64,000 bases of DNA from Rhizobium leguminosarum (GTDB taxonomy: Bacteria; Pseudomonadota; Alphaproteobacteria; Rhizobiales; Rhizobiaceae). The stretch spans positions 186,001-250,000 of the forward strand of contig NZ_CP016290.1 in assembly GCF_001679785.1 (NCBI RefSeq), given 5' to 3'. The notes beneath the pieces were generated by a model. The model did not search any database, was not told the DNA's origin, and saw only the letters and a program-made list of their open reading frames with translations. Made by a program: the position numbers and the translations under genes. Shown piece by piece: positions 1-13,000 of the stretch (position 1 is the stretch's first letter; each line of letters opens with the position of its first letter).

Positions 1-2
1 AT

Positions 3-993
3 GGCGCGTATCCGTGCGCGAAGTCTTCGGTTTTCAGATTGGCCGCGACGCCGACCTGCGGCTTTTCCGCCTATCGCTGGATCCGTGACGAGTTGGTCGG
101 GCACGGGGTGCCGGCGGCGGAAATTGCCTTCATGCAGGATTACAAGAAGACCGAGGCCAAGCAGCGGCTGTTCGCCAACGTGCGCGCCGGGAAGGTCCGG
201 GTCCTGCTTGGTTCGTCCGAGACCATGGCACCGGCGTCAATGCGCAGCTTCGCCTTAAGGTAATGCATCATCTCGACGTGCCGTGGCTGCCATCACACAT
301 CGAACAGCGCGAGGGCCGGATCATGCGTCAGGGCAACCAGCATGATGAGGTCGATATCTTTGCCTATGCCACGCAAGGATCCTTGGATGCGTCGATGTGG
401 CAGAACAATGAGCGCAAGGCGCGCTTCATTGCAGCGGCGCTCTCCGGCGACACGTCTATCCGCCGGCTCGAAGATCTCGGTGAGGGTGCGGCCAACCAGT
501 TCGCGATGGCGAAAGCCATTGCGAGCGGTGACGAGCGGCTGATGCAGAAGGCCGGGCTTGAAGCCGATATTGCCCTCGAAAGGCTGCGGGCCGCGCACGA
601 CGACGACCTCTTCGCGGTTCGCCGACAGATACCAGACGCTGAACGCGATATCGAAACGTCGACCCGGCGCATCAGCGACATTGGCGAGGACATTGCCCGT
701 CTCGTGCCGACTGCAGGCGATGCATTTTCGATGGCCGTGCTCGATGCCGTCGAGAGGGATCACAAAACCGCCGGCCGTACCTGATGAAGGAAATCCTCAA
801 CCTCGTCCAACTGCAGCAGGAGGACGAGATCGAACCCACCGATGCGCGCGAGCGGGATCTTAACGAGGGTGAACGGTTCGGACGTGGCGACCGCTATCAC
901 TATACGAACCGTGCTCCAGCCCACCGGCACCGATTACGAAATCGATCTTGCCGTCACCGTCACTCCCCTCGGTGCCGTATTGCTCAACCTGCG
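3..993 (+). pseudogene. SNF2-type helicase/methylase C-terminal remnant, frameshifted
   Basis: This is the C-terminal end of a large plasmid-borne SNF2-type helicase (often fused to a DNA methylase in rhizobia). The helicase signature HHLDVPWLPSHIEQREGRIMRQGN is split below: HHLDVPWLP and EQREGRIMRQGN lie at about 263-340, and the family's WQNNERKARFIAAALSG follows. The reading frame is broken near 225-230: one frame carries YRWIRDELVGHGVPAAEIAF and ends at 263, and the continuation is in another frame. Adding one G to atgg-caccggcg restores the usual ETMGTG-N-QLRLK motif. A further frame change occurs near 780-850 (GTDYEIDLAVTVTPLGAV at about 925-985). The gene is then cut by the IS21 left end. 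It is certainly inactive; the name is a family resemblance. Confidence 0.75.
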
Positions 994-1163
994 TGTTTCA
1001 CTAATTTCGGGACAGCGATTCCGGTAATTCGCGGACAGCGATTTCAGTAAATACGGGACAGCGATTCCGCTAATTCCGGGACAGTCTCGGACGTGGATTT
1101 AAGGTCGATTTTCGCAAGCGCCGTTCTGGCAGATTGCCTCCTCATCATCGGTTGAGAGGGGCC

Positions 1164-2717
1164 ATGCCAAGACGGAAGCAAGCGAGACGAACGACAGTGA
1201 AAGACATTCGATCGATACTGCGACTGACGCACGAGCAGGGCCTTTCGGTTCGCGCCGTTTCGGAACGCCTGAAGATCAGCAAAACCTCTGTGGCGACGTA
1301 TCTGTTGCGAGCGAGGGAGACCGGACTTTCGGTCTGGCCGTTGCCTGCGGGCCTGGACGATGATGCCGCGCTGGAGCGACATCTTTTCCGGCGCGTTGGC
1401 CGGCCGCCACAGGACTTGGTCGAGCCGGATTGGCGGTCCGTTTCCGCCGAGCTGAAGCGCAAGGGTGTAACGCTGACGCTGCTCTGGCAGGAATACAGGG
1501 CGAGCCATCCCGACGGCTACGGCTACACATGGTTTTGCGACCGTTTTGCCGTCTTCGAACGCCGCGCTCACGCGACGTTCCGCAACCGTCATGAGGCGGG
1601 CGCGGTGATGCAGACGGATTATGCCGGCCACACCATCCCCATCATCGACCCTTCGACCGGCGTCATCCATTCGGCACAAATCTTTGTGGCGATGCTTCCC
1701 GCCTCGTCGTTGACATTCGCCTGTGCCAGCTTCAGCCAGAAACTGCCGGACTGGATCGAGGGCCAGGAACGCGCGCTGAGCTTCTTCGGCGGCGTCACGA
1801 AGGCGATCGTGTGCGACAACCTGAAGGCAGGCGTCGCCAAGGCGCTGTGGTTCGAGCCGACGCTCAACGCCACCTTCGCTGCTATGGCCGAACATTACGA
1901 TACGACCATCCTGCCGACCAGAAGCCGCAAGCCGCGTGACAAAGCCAAGGTCGAAGGTGCAGTGCTGATCGTCGAGCGCTGGATATTGGCTCGCCTCAGA
2001 AACCGACGCTTCTTCAGTCTGGCTGATCTGAATGCCGCGATCTCGGTTCTGCTTGACGACTTGAACAACCGCCCGATGCGCCACATCGGAAAGTCGCGCC
2101 GAGACCTGTTCGAGGAGGTAGAGAGAAAGGCGCTTGCGCCGCTGCCAGCAACGCCGTTCGACTATGCGGAATGGAAATCGGCGAAGGTCCATCCCGATTA
2201 CCATGTCGAGGTCGACAAGACCTTCTACTCTGTGCCGCACCGCTTGATCGGCCGACAGGTTGATGTGCGTCTGACCCACCGGGTGGTCGAGGTATTTCTC
2301 GATCACAAGCGGATTGCCAGCCATATCAGGCGTTCTCAGCGATCCGGGCATGTGACGGTCAACGAGCATATGCCCAAATCCCACCAGCGTTATGCCAACA
2401 CGACGCCGGCATCGCTTTTGAACCAGGCGGCAAGGATCGGGGTGAACACCGCCATTCTGGTCGAGCGGATGATGCGCGATCGTCCTCATCCCGAACAAGG
2501 ATATCGCTCGGCCTTCGGCATTCTGTCCCTTGCCCGCCGTTACGAGACGGATCGCCTGGAAGCGGCGTGCGAGCGGGCGCTGGTCATCAACTCCATCACC
2601 TATTCCTCTGTCGCCGCCATTCTCAAATCCGGTCTCGATCGAACCAAACCCCAGACAGACCCGGCAAAACCCACCCCGCCGCACACCAACATCCGCGGCG
2701 GCTCCTATTACCAGTGA
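1164..2717 (+). CDS. istA: IS21-family transposase IstA
   Basis: This is the DDE transposase of the IS21 element, which cuts and joins DNA ends together with IstB. I chose ATG 1164 ([20 protein letters not shown]) because GAGAGGG lies just upstream; it is followed by a helix-turn-helix of the kind seen in IstA ([20 protein letters not shown]). The integrase core has [20 protein letters not shown] and KAKVEGAV, supplying the D, D and E residues. The C-terminal part ([21 protein letters not shown]) is the usual beta-barrel region. The length of 517 residues is normal and the frame is intact. istB follows 16 bp downstream. Confidence 0.93.
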   Translation: MPRRKQARRTTVKDIRSILRLTHEQGLSVRAVSERLKISKTSVATYLLRARETGLSVWPLPAGLDDDAALERHLFRRVGRPPQDLVEPDWRSVSAELKRKGVTLTLLWQEYRASHPDGYGYTWFCDRFAVFERRAHATFRNRHEAGAVMQTDYAGHTIPIIDPSTGVIHSAQIFVAMLPASSLTFACASFSQKLPDWIEGQERALSFFGGVTKAIVCDNLKAGVAKALWFEPTLNATFAAMAEHYDTTILPTRSRKPRDKAKVEGAVLIVERWILARLRNRRFFSLADLNAAISVLLDDLNNRPMRHIGKSRRDLFEEVERKALAPLPATPFDYAEWKSAKVHPDYHVEVDKTFYSVPHRLIGRQVDVRLTHRVVEVFLDHKRIASHIRRSQRSGHVTVNEHMPKSHQRYANTTPASLLNQAARIGVNTAILVERMMRDRPHPEQGYRSAFGILSLARRYETDRLEAACERALVINSITYSSVAAILKSGLDRTKPQTDPAKPTPPHTNIRGGSYYQ

Positions 2718-2733
2718 AGGAAAGGAAAGACCC

Positions 2734-3510
2734 ATGCTGACACATCCAACCCTCGATCAGATGCAGGCCCTTGGCCTTGCCGGAATGGCAACGGCCTATC
2801 GCGAACTTGCCGCTCAGAACAACAGCAGCGATCTCAGCCGCGACGAGTGGCTCGGCCTGATGCTCGATCGGGAAACGGCTCTGCGATCCGACAAGCGCCT
2901 GACCAACCGGCTTGCAGCTTCAAAGCTCCGCTTTCCCGACGCCTGCATCGAGAACATCGACTTTGCCGCTCATCGTGGTCTCGACCGCCGCAACACTCTG
3001 TCGCTTGCGCAAGGGGCGTGGTTGAAGGCACATGAGAATATGATCATCACCGGCCAGACCGGCACGGGAAAAACCTGGCTCGCCTGCGCCTTCGGCCGTC
3101 AGGCTGCCCGGCTCGATCATTCCATCCTCTACCTGCGTATGCCGCGTCTGTTCGAAGATCTGGGCCTTGCCAGGCTTGACGGCCGCTTTCCACGCCTGGT
3201 CGACAAACTCGCCCGCGTCCAGTTGCTGATCCTCGACGACTGGGGAACGCACACGCTCACAGATCAACAACGCCTCGACCTGCTGGAAATCTTCGAGGAA
3301 CGCTATCGCCGGAAATCAACGCTCATCACCGCGCAGCTTCCTGTCGCCCAGTGGCATGACATGATCGGAGAACCGACCATCGCAGACGCAATCCTCGATC
3401 GGATCATCCACAATGCGCACCGCATTGCCCTTGAAGGCGACAGCATGCGACGGCAAAAAACACCATCCCACTTGACCGGCGCTGAAAACGGCGAAATCAA
3501 TCGCTCATGA
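2734..3510 (+). CDS. istB: IS21-family helper ATPase IstB
   Basis: This AAA+ ATPase assists IstA in target capture. The start at ATG 2734 ([19 protein letters not shown]) follows AAGGAAAG at good spacing. The Walker A motif is GQTGTGKTW and the Walker B region is [10 protein letters not shown]; the family motif [16 protein letters not shown] is present near the C-terminus. At 258 residues it is full length. It is transcribed with istA. Confidence 0.93.
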   Translation: MLTHPTLDQMQALGLAGMATAYRELAAQNNSSDLSRDEWLGLMLDRETALRSDKRLTNRLAASKLRFPDACIENIDFAAHRGLDRRNTLSLAQGAWLKAHENMIITGQTGTGKTWLACAFGRQAARLDHSILYLRMPRLFEDLGLARLDGRFPRLVDKLARVQLLILDDWGTHTLTDQQRLDLLEIFEERYRRKSTLITAQLPVAQWHDMIGEPTIADAILDRIIHNAHRIALEGDSMRRQKTPSHLTGAENGEINRS

Positions 3511-3599
3511 CTTCAACCAGGCAGGCGAAAATCGACCACACCATGCTGTCCCGGAATTAGTGAAACCACTGTCCGCGATTTAGTGAAACGACTGTCCCG

Positions 3600-4075
3600 T
3601 TCTTCCGAAATACGCACTCAACCAGATCGATAGTCGGATCGGGCAGTTCACAGCCGACGGCGCCTATGACGGGAAGCCCACCTACGACGCGGTCGCCGAC
3701 CACAGTGCGGCTGCCGTCATCGTCATTCCCCGCGCGCCAACGCGATCGAACCAGCCGGCGATCAATCTCCCGGACAAAGGGATCAGCATATCCTGCAATC
3801 AGCAGAGACGGGCGAATGAAATGGCAGGTCTCCACCGGCTACAGCAAGCGCTCGCTGGTCGAGACTGCCATCGGCCGATACAAGTCCATCATCGGGCGGC
3901 GTCTGCGGGCTCGGTCGTTTCACACTCAGCAGACGGAAGTGGCCATCGGCTGCGCCGCCCTCAATCGTATGCTTGCATGCGCACGCCCTAAATCCATCCG
4001 CCGCAATGGGCCGACCACATAGATAGCCCCATCACAGATCAGATCCGCTCAAGTCCCGATCCATGCACCAACGCC
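3600..4075 (+). mobile_element. IS5-family transposase remnant (C-terminal half and right end)
   Basis: This is a degenerate 3' half of an IS5-family element. Around 3609-3735 one frame reads SRIGQFTADGAYDGKPTYDA, the region around the second catalytic Asp of IS5 transposases. A different frame from about 3820 reads GYSKRSLVETAIGRYKSIIG, then RLRARSFHTQQTEVAIG and LNRMLACARP, the usual IS5 C-terminus. The frames are shifted relative to each other. The right end at 4058-4075 (gatccatgcaccaacgcc) matches the right end of another copy at 24729. This terminal sequence also supplies the last codons and stop of the NRPS gene on the other strand. Confidence 0.75.
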
Positions 4076-7000
4076 AGAAGAAAGCAGTTTCTGAAGTTGG
4101 TGGCTATCAAATTCTTGAATAATCAAGCTGATGGAAGATTCACGGGCTAGCTCGGCCAATGTTGGCTTGGCGAACAGGATCGCCAGCGGCAGCTCCACTG
4201 CCAAGGCCTCTGTCAGCCGGACGAGCAGGCGCACCGCCAACAATGAGTGGCCGCCGAGCTCGAAGAAGTTGTCGTGGCGCCCGACCCGCTCAACGCCGAG
4301 AAGCTCGGCCCAGATCCCGGCCAGCAGCGTCTCGATCTCGCCCTGCGGCGCCTCATAGGCCCGACGCGCATAGGCATCGTCGTCGGGGACCGGCAGCGCC
4401 TTGCGGTCGAGCTTGCCGTTCACCGTCAGCGGCAGTGCTTCCAGCCGCACGAAGGCCGACGGCACCATGTAGTCCGGCAGCAGGCCACCCAGATGCGCCC
4501 GCAACGACGCAGCAAGCCCGGCGCCATCGGCTTCGGCCGAACCGTCCGTCGTCTTCACAACCACGTAGGCGACAAGCCGCTTGTCGCCCCCCGCATCCGC
4601 GTGCGCCACCACCGCGGCATCGCCGACAAGCTCATGCTCCAGCAGCCGGGCGGCGATCTCGCCCGGCTCGATGCGGAAGCCGCGGATCTTCACCTGGTCG
4701 TCGTTGCGGCCCAGAAACTCGAGATTGCCGTCCGGCAGGTAGCGCGCAAGGTCGCCGCTCCGGTACATCCGGGCGCCGGCCTTGCCGCTGAACGGATCCG
4801 CCAGGAACCGCTCCGCCGTCAGATCCGGACGGTTCAGGTAGCCGCGAGCCACCCCCGCCCCGCCGATATAAAGCTCGCCAACCGCACCAAACGGAACGGG
4901 TGCGCCATGACCGTCCAGAAGATAGATCCGCGTGTTCGCAATCGGACGGCCGATCGTTTCGACAACAGCCTGTCCCCTCGGCATGCAAATCCAAGTCGAG
5001 TACGTCGTTGTCTCCGAAGGGGCGTACAGAGTGCAAATCTTCTGGACGCGCGTGCTCTCGAATATCCTCTCGATTAGGTCTGCCTTCACCCGCTCGCCCG
5101 CCAAATTGATGACGCTTGCCGATGCCGGCACGGCTTTCTGGTTGACCAGAGCGGTAATCGCCGAGGGGACCGTGTTGATCAAGGAGGCATCCACGGACGT
5201 TCGGGCCAGCTTCAGTGCATCCTCGACGAGGTACAGCTTGCTTCCCTGCGAAAGCGGAAGGAAACACTCGTAAACGGACAGATCAAAACAGACCGAGGTC
5301 GAGAATAGCGTGCGCCTGATCTCTGATTCGGCAAACACGCCGCCACTCCAATGCAGCAGGTTCACTGTGTTCCGATGCTCGACCATGACGCCCTTCGGCG
5401 TGCCGGTGGATCCCGATGTGTAGATGACATAGGCGAGGTGGCGCGCTGTCAGGCCGAGGGCATGCGGGTCGGGATCGTCAGCGGACTGGTCGGCCCAGGC
5501 GGGCGTGGCCGCATTGAGATCGACCACGCTCAGATTGGCGATTGCCTCGGCGCCCAACGCCGCGCGGCCGGCTGCGTCGCAAAGCAGCAGCCGCGGGCCG
5601 GCATCGTCGAGCAACTGCCGCAGCCGTTCGCTGGGATAGGCCGGGTCGAGCGGCACATAGGCGCCGCCGGCCTTGAGGATCGCCAGCAGTCCCACCACCA
5701 TCGCCGGGCTGCGCTCGACGCAGATCGCCACTGGCTGGTCCGGCCTCACCCCGAGCCCGATCAGATGATGGGCCAGCTGGTTGGCATCGGCATTGAGCGC
5801 GCCATAGGAGATCGACTGCTCTTCGAAGACCAGTGCGACCGCGTCGGGCGCCCGGCGCACCTGCGCCTCGAACAGCTCATGCACGCAAAGATCCAACGGA
5901 TAGTCCGCTTCCGTCCGGTTCAACTCCTCCAGCAGGTAACTACGCTCCTCAGCCGGAAGAATGTCGAGCTCGCGCACCGGCCTATCGGGCGCTTGCTCCA
6001 GCGCGTCGACCAGTTGCTCGAGCGCCCGCTGCATGTAGCCGCAGATCCGATCGGCGGAGATCGGTTCGACCGCATCCGCCGTGAGCCCCAGCTCCTGACC
6101 AAAATCATCCACCGACAATGTCAGCGGGTAGTTGGTCCGTTCCTCGTCCCCCAGCCATTCCATGCCGGACAGCACGTCGCTTGTTCCCTCGCCGGCCATG
6201 GCCGGCGTGTTGTGGCGATAGTTCAGCAGCGCACTGAACAGTGGCGCTGGTGCGGCAATATCGCTGCAGCGTTGCGCCAATGCCAGCGAGGCATGCTCGT
6301 GTGAGAGCAATTCGGCCAGACGGGCGTGGGCGATACGCACACTTTCCTCGACCCCGGTCTCATCCAGATCCAGCCGCAACGGCAAGGTATTCATGAACAA
6401 GCCCATGGTACGGTCGGCGCCGGCACCCGCATGCATGCGGCCGAACAGCACCGTGCCGAACACCACCTGCTCGCGCCCGCTGCTCAGCGCCATCACCTGG
6501 GCCCAGGCCAGATGGCAAAGGCTAGCCAGACTCACCCCCAGCCGCCGCGCCTGGTGGCGCAGCCGATCGTTGAGCGCCTCCGGCAGCATCCGCCGTGCCT
6601 CGCGGGATCCGCGGCCGTCGCCGTAGACCTCGCTCAGACCGAACGGCAGCGTCGGCTCGTCGATGTCGGCCAGCATCTCCCGGAAGAACGCTTCATGCGC
6701 TTTGGCATCCATGCCAAGCCGCGCCTGCGCCACCAGGTTGCGGAACGGCTGCGGCGTTGCAAGCTCATGCGCGCGCCCCTGCAGCACGGCCCGGACCTCG
6801 GCATACATCACTTCGGCCGTCGTATGATCGCCGATCAGATGGTGCTGCAACACCAAAAGCAGCCAGCGCCCACTGCCCGGTTCGCGCGCGATCACGAACC
6901 GCATCAGCGGCGCCCGGCCAAGGTCGAGACGGTACTGGCGCGGATCGAACCGCCGCCTGAGCTCATCGGCGCCGGAACCATCACAGCCCTCCAGCTCGAC

Positions 7001-10000
7001 CTCGAGCACATCCAAGGACGCCTTGCGCCAGACAACCTGCGCCGGGCTCGACAGACCCTCCCAGACAAAGGCCGTGCGCAGAATGTCGTGGCGGTCGACC
7101 ACCTGTTGAACCGCAGCAAGGTAGCGATCGAGCACACCCCGCTCGGCAAAGGCCATCTGCGACACCAGGAGATAGGGGTCACCCTGGGTTGCCAGCAAAT
7201 GATGGAACAGAATGCCGTCCTGCAGCGGCGACAGGCCATAGATATCCTGGATATTGCCGACGCCGCCGGGCACCGTCGACACGATCCGGTCGATCTCCGG
7301 TTGGGTAAGATCGATCAGCGGCAGCATCTGCGGCGTGATCGCCGTACTCTGTTCCGTGATCGGGTTGGCAGGCACCGCCACCTCCCGGTGGCTGCCAAGA
7401 TTGGCCGCCAGATCGGCAAGCATCGGCTTTGCAAATACGGTGCGAACCTCGACCCCGAGCGACAGCCGCCGCAGACGCTCCATCATTTGAACCGCCAACA
7501 ATGAGTGGCCGCCGAGCTCGAAGAAGTTGTCGTGGCGCCCGACCCGCTCAACGCCGAGAAGCTCGGCCCAGATCCCGGCCAGCAGCGTCTCGATCTCGCC
7601 CTGCGGCGCCTCATAGGCCCGACGCGCATAGGCATCGTCGTCGGGGACCGGCAGCGCCTTGCGGTCGAGCTTGCCGTTCACCGTCAGCGGCAGTGCTTCC
7701 AGCCGCACGAAGGCCGACGGCACCATGTAGTCCGGCAGCAGGCCACCCAGATGCGCCCGCAACGACGCAGCAAGCCCGGCGCCATCGGCTTCGGCCGAAC
7801 CGTCCGTCGTCTTCACAACCACGTAGGCGACAAGCCGCTTGTCGCCCCCCGCATCCGCGTGCGCCACCACCGCGGCATCGCCGACAAGCTCATGCTCCAG
7901 CAGCCGGGCGGCGATCTCGCCCGGCTCGATGCGGAAGCCGCGGATCTTCACCTGGTCGTCGTTGCGGCCCAGAAACTCGAGATTGCCGTCCGGCAGGTAG
8001 CGCGCAAGGTCGCCGCTCCGGTACATCCGGGCATCCGCCTTGCCGCTGAACGGATCCGCCAGGAACCGCTCCGCCGTCAGATCCGGACGGTTCAGGTAGC
8101 CGCGCGCCACCCCCGCCCCGCCGATATAAAGCTCGCCAACCGCACCAAACGGAACCGGCTGACCATGGTCGTCAAGCACATAAAGCCGCGTGTTCGAGAT
8201 CGGACGCCCGATCGGCACATTCGTCGATGCGGAAAGGTCTGCAGGGATGTCATGGAAAGCACAACCGACAACCGCTTCCGTCGGGCCATACTCGTTGACC
8301 ATTCTAGCAGCCGGCTGGATCTGACGCCATAGCTCGACCGTCGAAGACGACAATGCCTCACCGCCAATGACGAGCACCTCCACCTGACTGGAACCTCCAG
8401 CCGACTGCAGCTGCTGTCCCAGAACATCCAGAAGGATCGGGGTGACATTGACCAGCCCGCACGGTGTGCCGACCCTCGACCTGATCCCCTCGACCTCGTC
8501 CCCCTCTTTCGTAAGCAATGCATGGCCGCCAGAGACCAAAGGCGCAAACAGGCTGTTGACCGTGGCATCGAAGGCGAGCGAAGAGGAGACGACGGAGGAG
8601 GATGTGGGAGCGTAGCTCTCACGAGCCCAGCTTAGATAATTGGTCATCCCGCGATGCTCGACCATGACGCCCTTAGGGGTGCCGGTGGATCCCGATGTGT
8701 AGATGACATAGGCGAGATGGCGCGCTGTCAGGCCGAGGGCATGCGGGTCGGGATCGTCAGCGGACTGGTCGGCCCAGGCGGGCGTGGCCGCATTGAGATC
8801 GACCACGCTCAGATCGGCGATTGCCTCGGCGCCGAGTGCGGCGCGTCCGGCGGCATCGCAAAGCAGCCGCCGCGGTGCGGCATCCTCGACAATCTGCCGC
8901 AGCCGCGCCGACGGATAGGCCGGGTCGAGCGGCACATAGGCGCCGCCGGCCTTGAGGATCGCCAGCAGTCCCACCACCATCGCCGGGCTGCGTTCCAGGC
9001 AGATCGCCACCGGCTGATCCGGCCTCACCCCGAGCCCGATCAGATGATGGGCCAGCCGGTTGGCATCGGCATTGAGCGCGCCATAGGAGATCGACTGCTC
9101 TTCGAAGACCAGTGCGACCGCGTCGGGCGCCCGGCGCACCTGCGCCTCGAACAGCGCATGCACGCAAAGATCCGACGGATAGTCCGCTTCCGTCCGGTTC
9201 AACTCCTCCAGCAGGTAGCTGCGCTCCTCAGCCGGAAGAATGTCGAGCTCGCGCACCGGCCTATCGGGCGCTTGCTCCAGCGCGTCGACCAGTTGCTCGA
9301 GCGCCCGCTGCATGTAGCCGCAGATCCGATCGGCGGAGATCGGTTCGACCGCATCCGCCGTGAGCCCCAGCTCCTGACCAAAATCATCCACCGACAATGT
9401 CAGCGGGTAGTTGGTCCGTTCCTCGTCCCCCAGCCATTCCATGCCGGACAGCACGTCGCTTGTTCCCTCGCCGGCCATGGCCGGCGTGTTGTGGCGATAG
9501 TTCAGCAGCGCACTGAACAGTGGCGCTGGTGCGGCAATATCGCTGCAGCGTTGCGCCAATGCCAGCGAGGCATGCTCGTGTGAGAGCAATTCGGCCAGAC
9601 GGGCGTGGGCGATACGCACACTTTCCTCGACCCCGGTCTCATCCAGATCCAGCCGCAACGGCAAGGTATTCATGAACAAGCCCATGGTACGGTCGGCGCC
9701 GGCACCCGCATGCATGCGGCCGAACAGCACCGTGCCGAACACCACCTGCTCGCGCCCGCTGCTCAGCGCCATCACCTGGGCCCAGGCCAGATGGCAAAGG
9801 CTAGCCAGACTCACCCCCAGCCGCCGCGCCTGGTGGCGCAGCCGATCGTTGAGCGCCTCCGGCAGCATCCGCCGTGCCTCGCGGGATCCGCGGCCGTCGC
9901 CGTAGACCTCGCTCAGACCGAACGGCAGCGTCGGCTCGTCGATGTCGGCCAGCATCTCCCGGAAGAACGCTTCATGCGCTTTGGCATCCATGCCAAGCCG

Positions 10001-13000
10001 CGCCTGCGCCACCAGGTTGCGGAACGGCTGCGGCGTTGCAAGCTCATGCGCGCGCCCCTGCAGCACGGCCCGGACCTCGGCATACATCACTTCGGCCGTC
10101 GTATGATCGCCGATCAGATGGTGCTGCAACACCAAAAGCAGCCAGCGCCCACTGCCCGGTTCGCGCGCGATCACGAACCGCATCAGCGGCGCCCGGCCAA
10201 GGTCGAGACGGTACTGGCGCGGATCGAACCGCCGCCTGAGCTCATCGGCGCCGGAACCATCACAGCCCTCCAGCTCGACCTCGAGCACATCCAAGGACGC
10301 CTTGCGCCAGACAACCTGCGCCGGGCTCGACAGACCCTCCCAGACAAAGGCCGTGCGCAGAATGTCGTGGCGGTCGACCACCTGTTGAACCGCAGCAAGG
10401 TAGCGATCGAGCACACCCCGCTCGGCAAAGGCCATCTGCGACACCAGGAGATAGGGGTCACCCTGGGTTGCCAGCAAATGATGGAACAGAATGCCGTCCT
10501 GCAGCGGCGACAGGCCATAGATATCCTGGATATTGCCGACGCCGCCGGGCACCGTCGACACGATCCGGTCGATCTCCGGTTGGGTAAGATCGATCAGCGG
10601 CAGCATCTGCGGCGTGATCGCCGTACTCTGTTCCGTGATCGGGTTGGCAGGCACCGCCACCTCCCGGTGGCTGCCAAGATTGGCCGCCAGATCGGCAAGC
10701 ATCGGCTTTGCAAATACGGTGCGAACCTCGACCCCGAGCGACAGCCGCCGCAGACGCTCCATCATTTGAACCGCCAACAATGAGTGGCCGCCGAGCTCGA
10801 AGAAGTTGTCGTGGCGCCCGACCCGCTCAACGCCGAGAAGCTCGGCCCAGATCCCGGCCAGCAGCGTCTCGATCTCGCCCTGCGGCGCCTCATAGGCCCG
10901 ACGCGCATAGGCATCGTCGTCGGGGACCGGCAGCGCCTTGCGGTCGAGCTTGCCGTTCACCGTCAGCGGCAGTGCTTCCAGCCGCACGAAGGCCGACGGC
11001 ACCATGTAGTCCGGCAGCAGGCCACCCAGATGCGCCCGCAACGACGCAGCAAGCCCGGCGCCATCGGCTTCGGCCGAACCGTCCGTCGTCTTCACAACCA
11101 CGTAGGCGACAAGCCGCTTGTCGCCCCCCGCATCCGCGTGCGCCACCACCGCGGCATCGCCGACAAGCTCATGCTCCAGCAGCCGGGCGGCGATCTCGCC
11201 CGGCTCGATGCGGAAGCCGCGGATCTTCACCTGGTCGTCGTTGCGGCCCAGAAACTCGAGATTGCCGTCCGGCAGGTAGCGCGCAAGGTCGCCGCTCCGG
11301 TACATCCGGGCGCCGGCCTTGCCGCTGAACGGATCCGCCAGGAACCGCTCCGCCGTCAGATCCGGACGGTTCAGGTAGCCGCGAGCCACCCCCGCCCCGC
11401 CGATATAAAGCTCGCCAACCGCACCAAACGGAACGGGTGCGCCATGACCGTCCAGAAGATAGATCCGCGTGTTCGCAATCGGACGGCCGATCGGCACATA
11501 CCGGTGAGGCGCCTCAATTCTCGTGTCGGTAGGAAAGGTGGTCGCCCAAATTGTAGTCTCCGTCGGACCATAAAGATTTCTGAGAGATTTTACCCTTCTG
11601 CCGAGGTTCGAGGCCAGTTCTGAAGGCAACGCTTCGCCGCCACACAACGCACGTAAATCGGGCGCACCCTCCCATCCGGCGTCGAAGAGCATACGCCACG
11701 CTGCCGGGGTCGCCTGCATCACAGTTATCTTCTGATGGGATAGATACCGCTGCAATCCAATAGCACTGGTCCCGTGAGCAACAACGACGTTAGCTCCCAC
11801 GGCCAGTGGCAGACAGAGTTCGAGCCCCGCAATGTCGAAAGAGATCGTCGTGATCGCGAGGAGTGAATCGCGCTCTGTGAGGCCCGATACATCTAAAAGA
11901 GCGCGTAGAACATTGAGAACACTTGCATGCTCGACCATGACGCCCTTCGGCGTGCCGGTGGATCCCGATGTGTAGATGACATAGGCGAGGTGGCGCGCTG
12001 TCAGGCCGAGGGCATGCGGGTCGGGATCGTCAGCGGACTGGTCGGCCCAGGCGGGCGTGGCCGCATTGAGATCGACCACGCTCAGATTGGCGATTGCCTC
12101 GGCGCCCAACGCCGCGCGGCCGGCTGCGTCGCAAAGCAGCAGCCGCGGGCCGGCATCGTCGAGCAACTGCCGCAGCCGTTCGCTGGGATAGGCCGGGTCG
12201 AGCGGCACATAGGCGCCGCCGGCCTTGAGGATCGCCAGCAGTCCCACCACCATCGCCGGGCTGCGTTCCAGGCAGATCGCCACCGGCTGATCCGGCCTCA
12301 CCCCGAGCCCGATCAGATGATGGGCCAGCCGGTTGGCATCGGCATTGAGCGCGCCATAGGAGATCGACTGCTCTTCGAAGACCAGTGCGACCGCGTCGGG
12401 CGCCCGGCGCACCTGCGCCTCGAACAGCGCATGCACGCAAAGATCCGACGGATAGTCCGCTTCCGTCCGGTTCAACTCCTCCAGCAGGTAGCTGCGCTCC
12501 TCAGCCGGAAGAATGTCGAGCTCGCGCACCGGCCTATCGGGCGCTTGCTCCAGCGCGTCGACCAGTTGCTCGAGCGCCCGCTGCATGTAGCCGCAGATCC
12601 GATCGGCGGAGATCGGTTCGACCGCATCCGCCGTGAGCCCCAGCTCCTGACCAAAATCATCCACCGACAATGTCAGCGGGTAGTTGGTCCGTTCCTCGTC
12701 CCCCAGCCATTCCATGCCGGACAGCACGTCGCTTGTTCCCTCGCCGGCCATGGCCGGCGTGTTGTGGCGATAGTTCAGCAGCGCACTGAACAGTGGCGCT
12801 GGTGCGGCAATATCGCTGCAGCGTTGCGCCAATGCCAGCGAGGCATGCTCGTGTGAGAGCAATTCGGCCAGACGGGCGTGGGCGATACGCACACTTTCCT
12901 CGACCCCGGTCTCATCCAGATCCAGCCGCAACGGCAAGGTATTCATGAACAAGCCCATGGTACGGTCGGCGCCGGCACCCGCATGCATGCGGCCGAACAG

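Larger units (their letters stand above)
994..3590 (+). mobile_element. IS21-family insertion sequence, apparently complete
   Basis: This element carries istA and istB flanked by multiple-repeat terminal sequences. The left end (994-1085) begins TGTTTCACTAATTTCGGGAC and holds four copies of a GGACAGCGATT-like motif spaced about 23 bp apart. The right end (3545-3590) has the inverted counterpart, with two TTAGTGAAAC units next to CTGTCC. Such arrays of transposase-binding repeats are typical of IS21. The exact right boundary is uncertain by a few bases. The element lies between a helicase remnant and an IS5 remnant and probably removed the 5' part of the latter. Confidence 0.85.

Noticed and set aside
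1044..2735. Long minus-strand frame of 563 codons opposite istA
   Set aside because: It mirrors the intact IstA gene, has no ribosome-binding site and no family resemblance.
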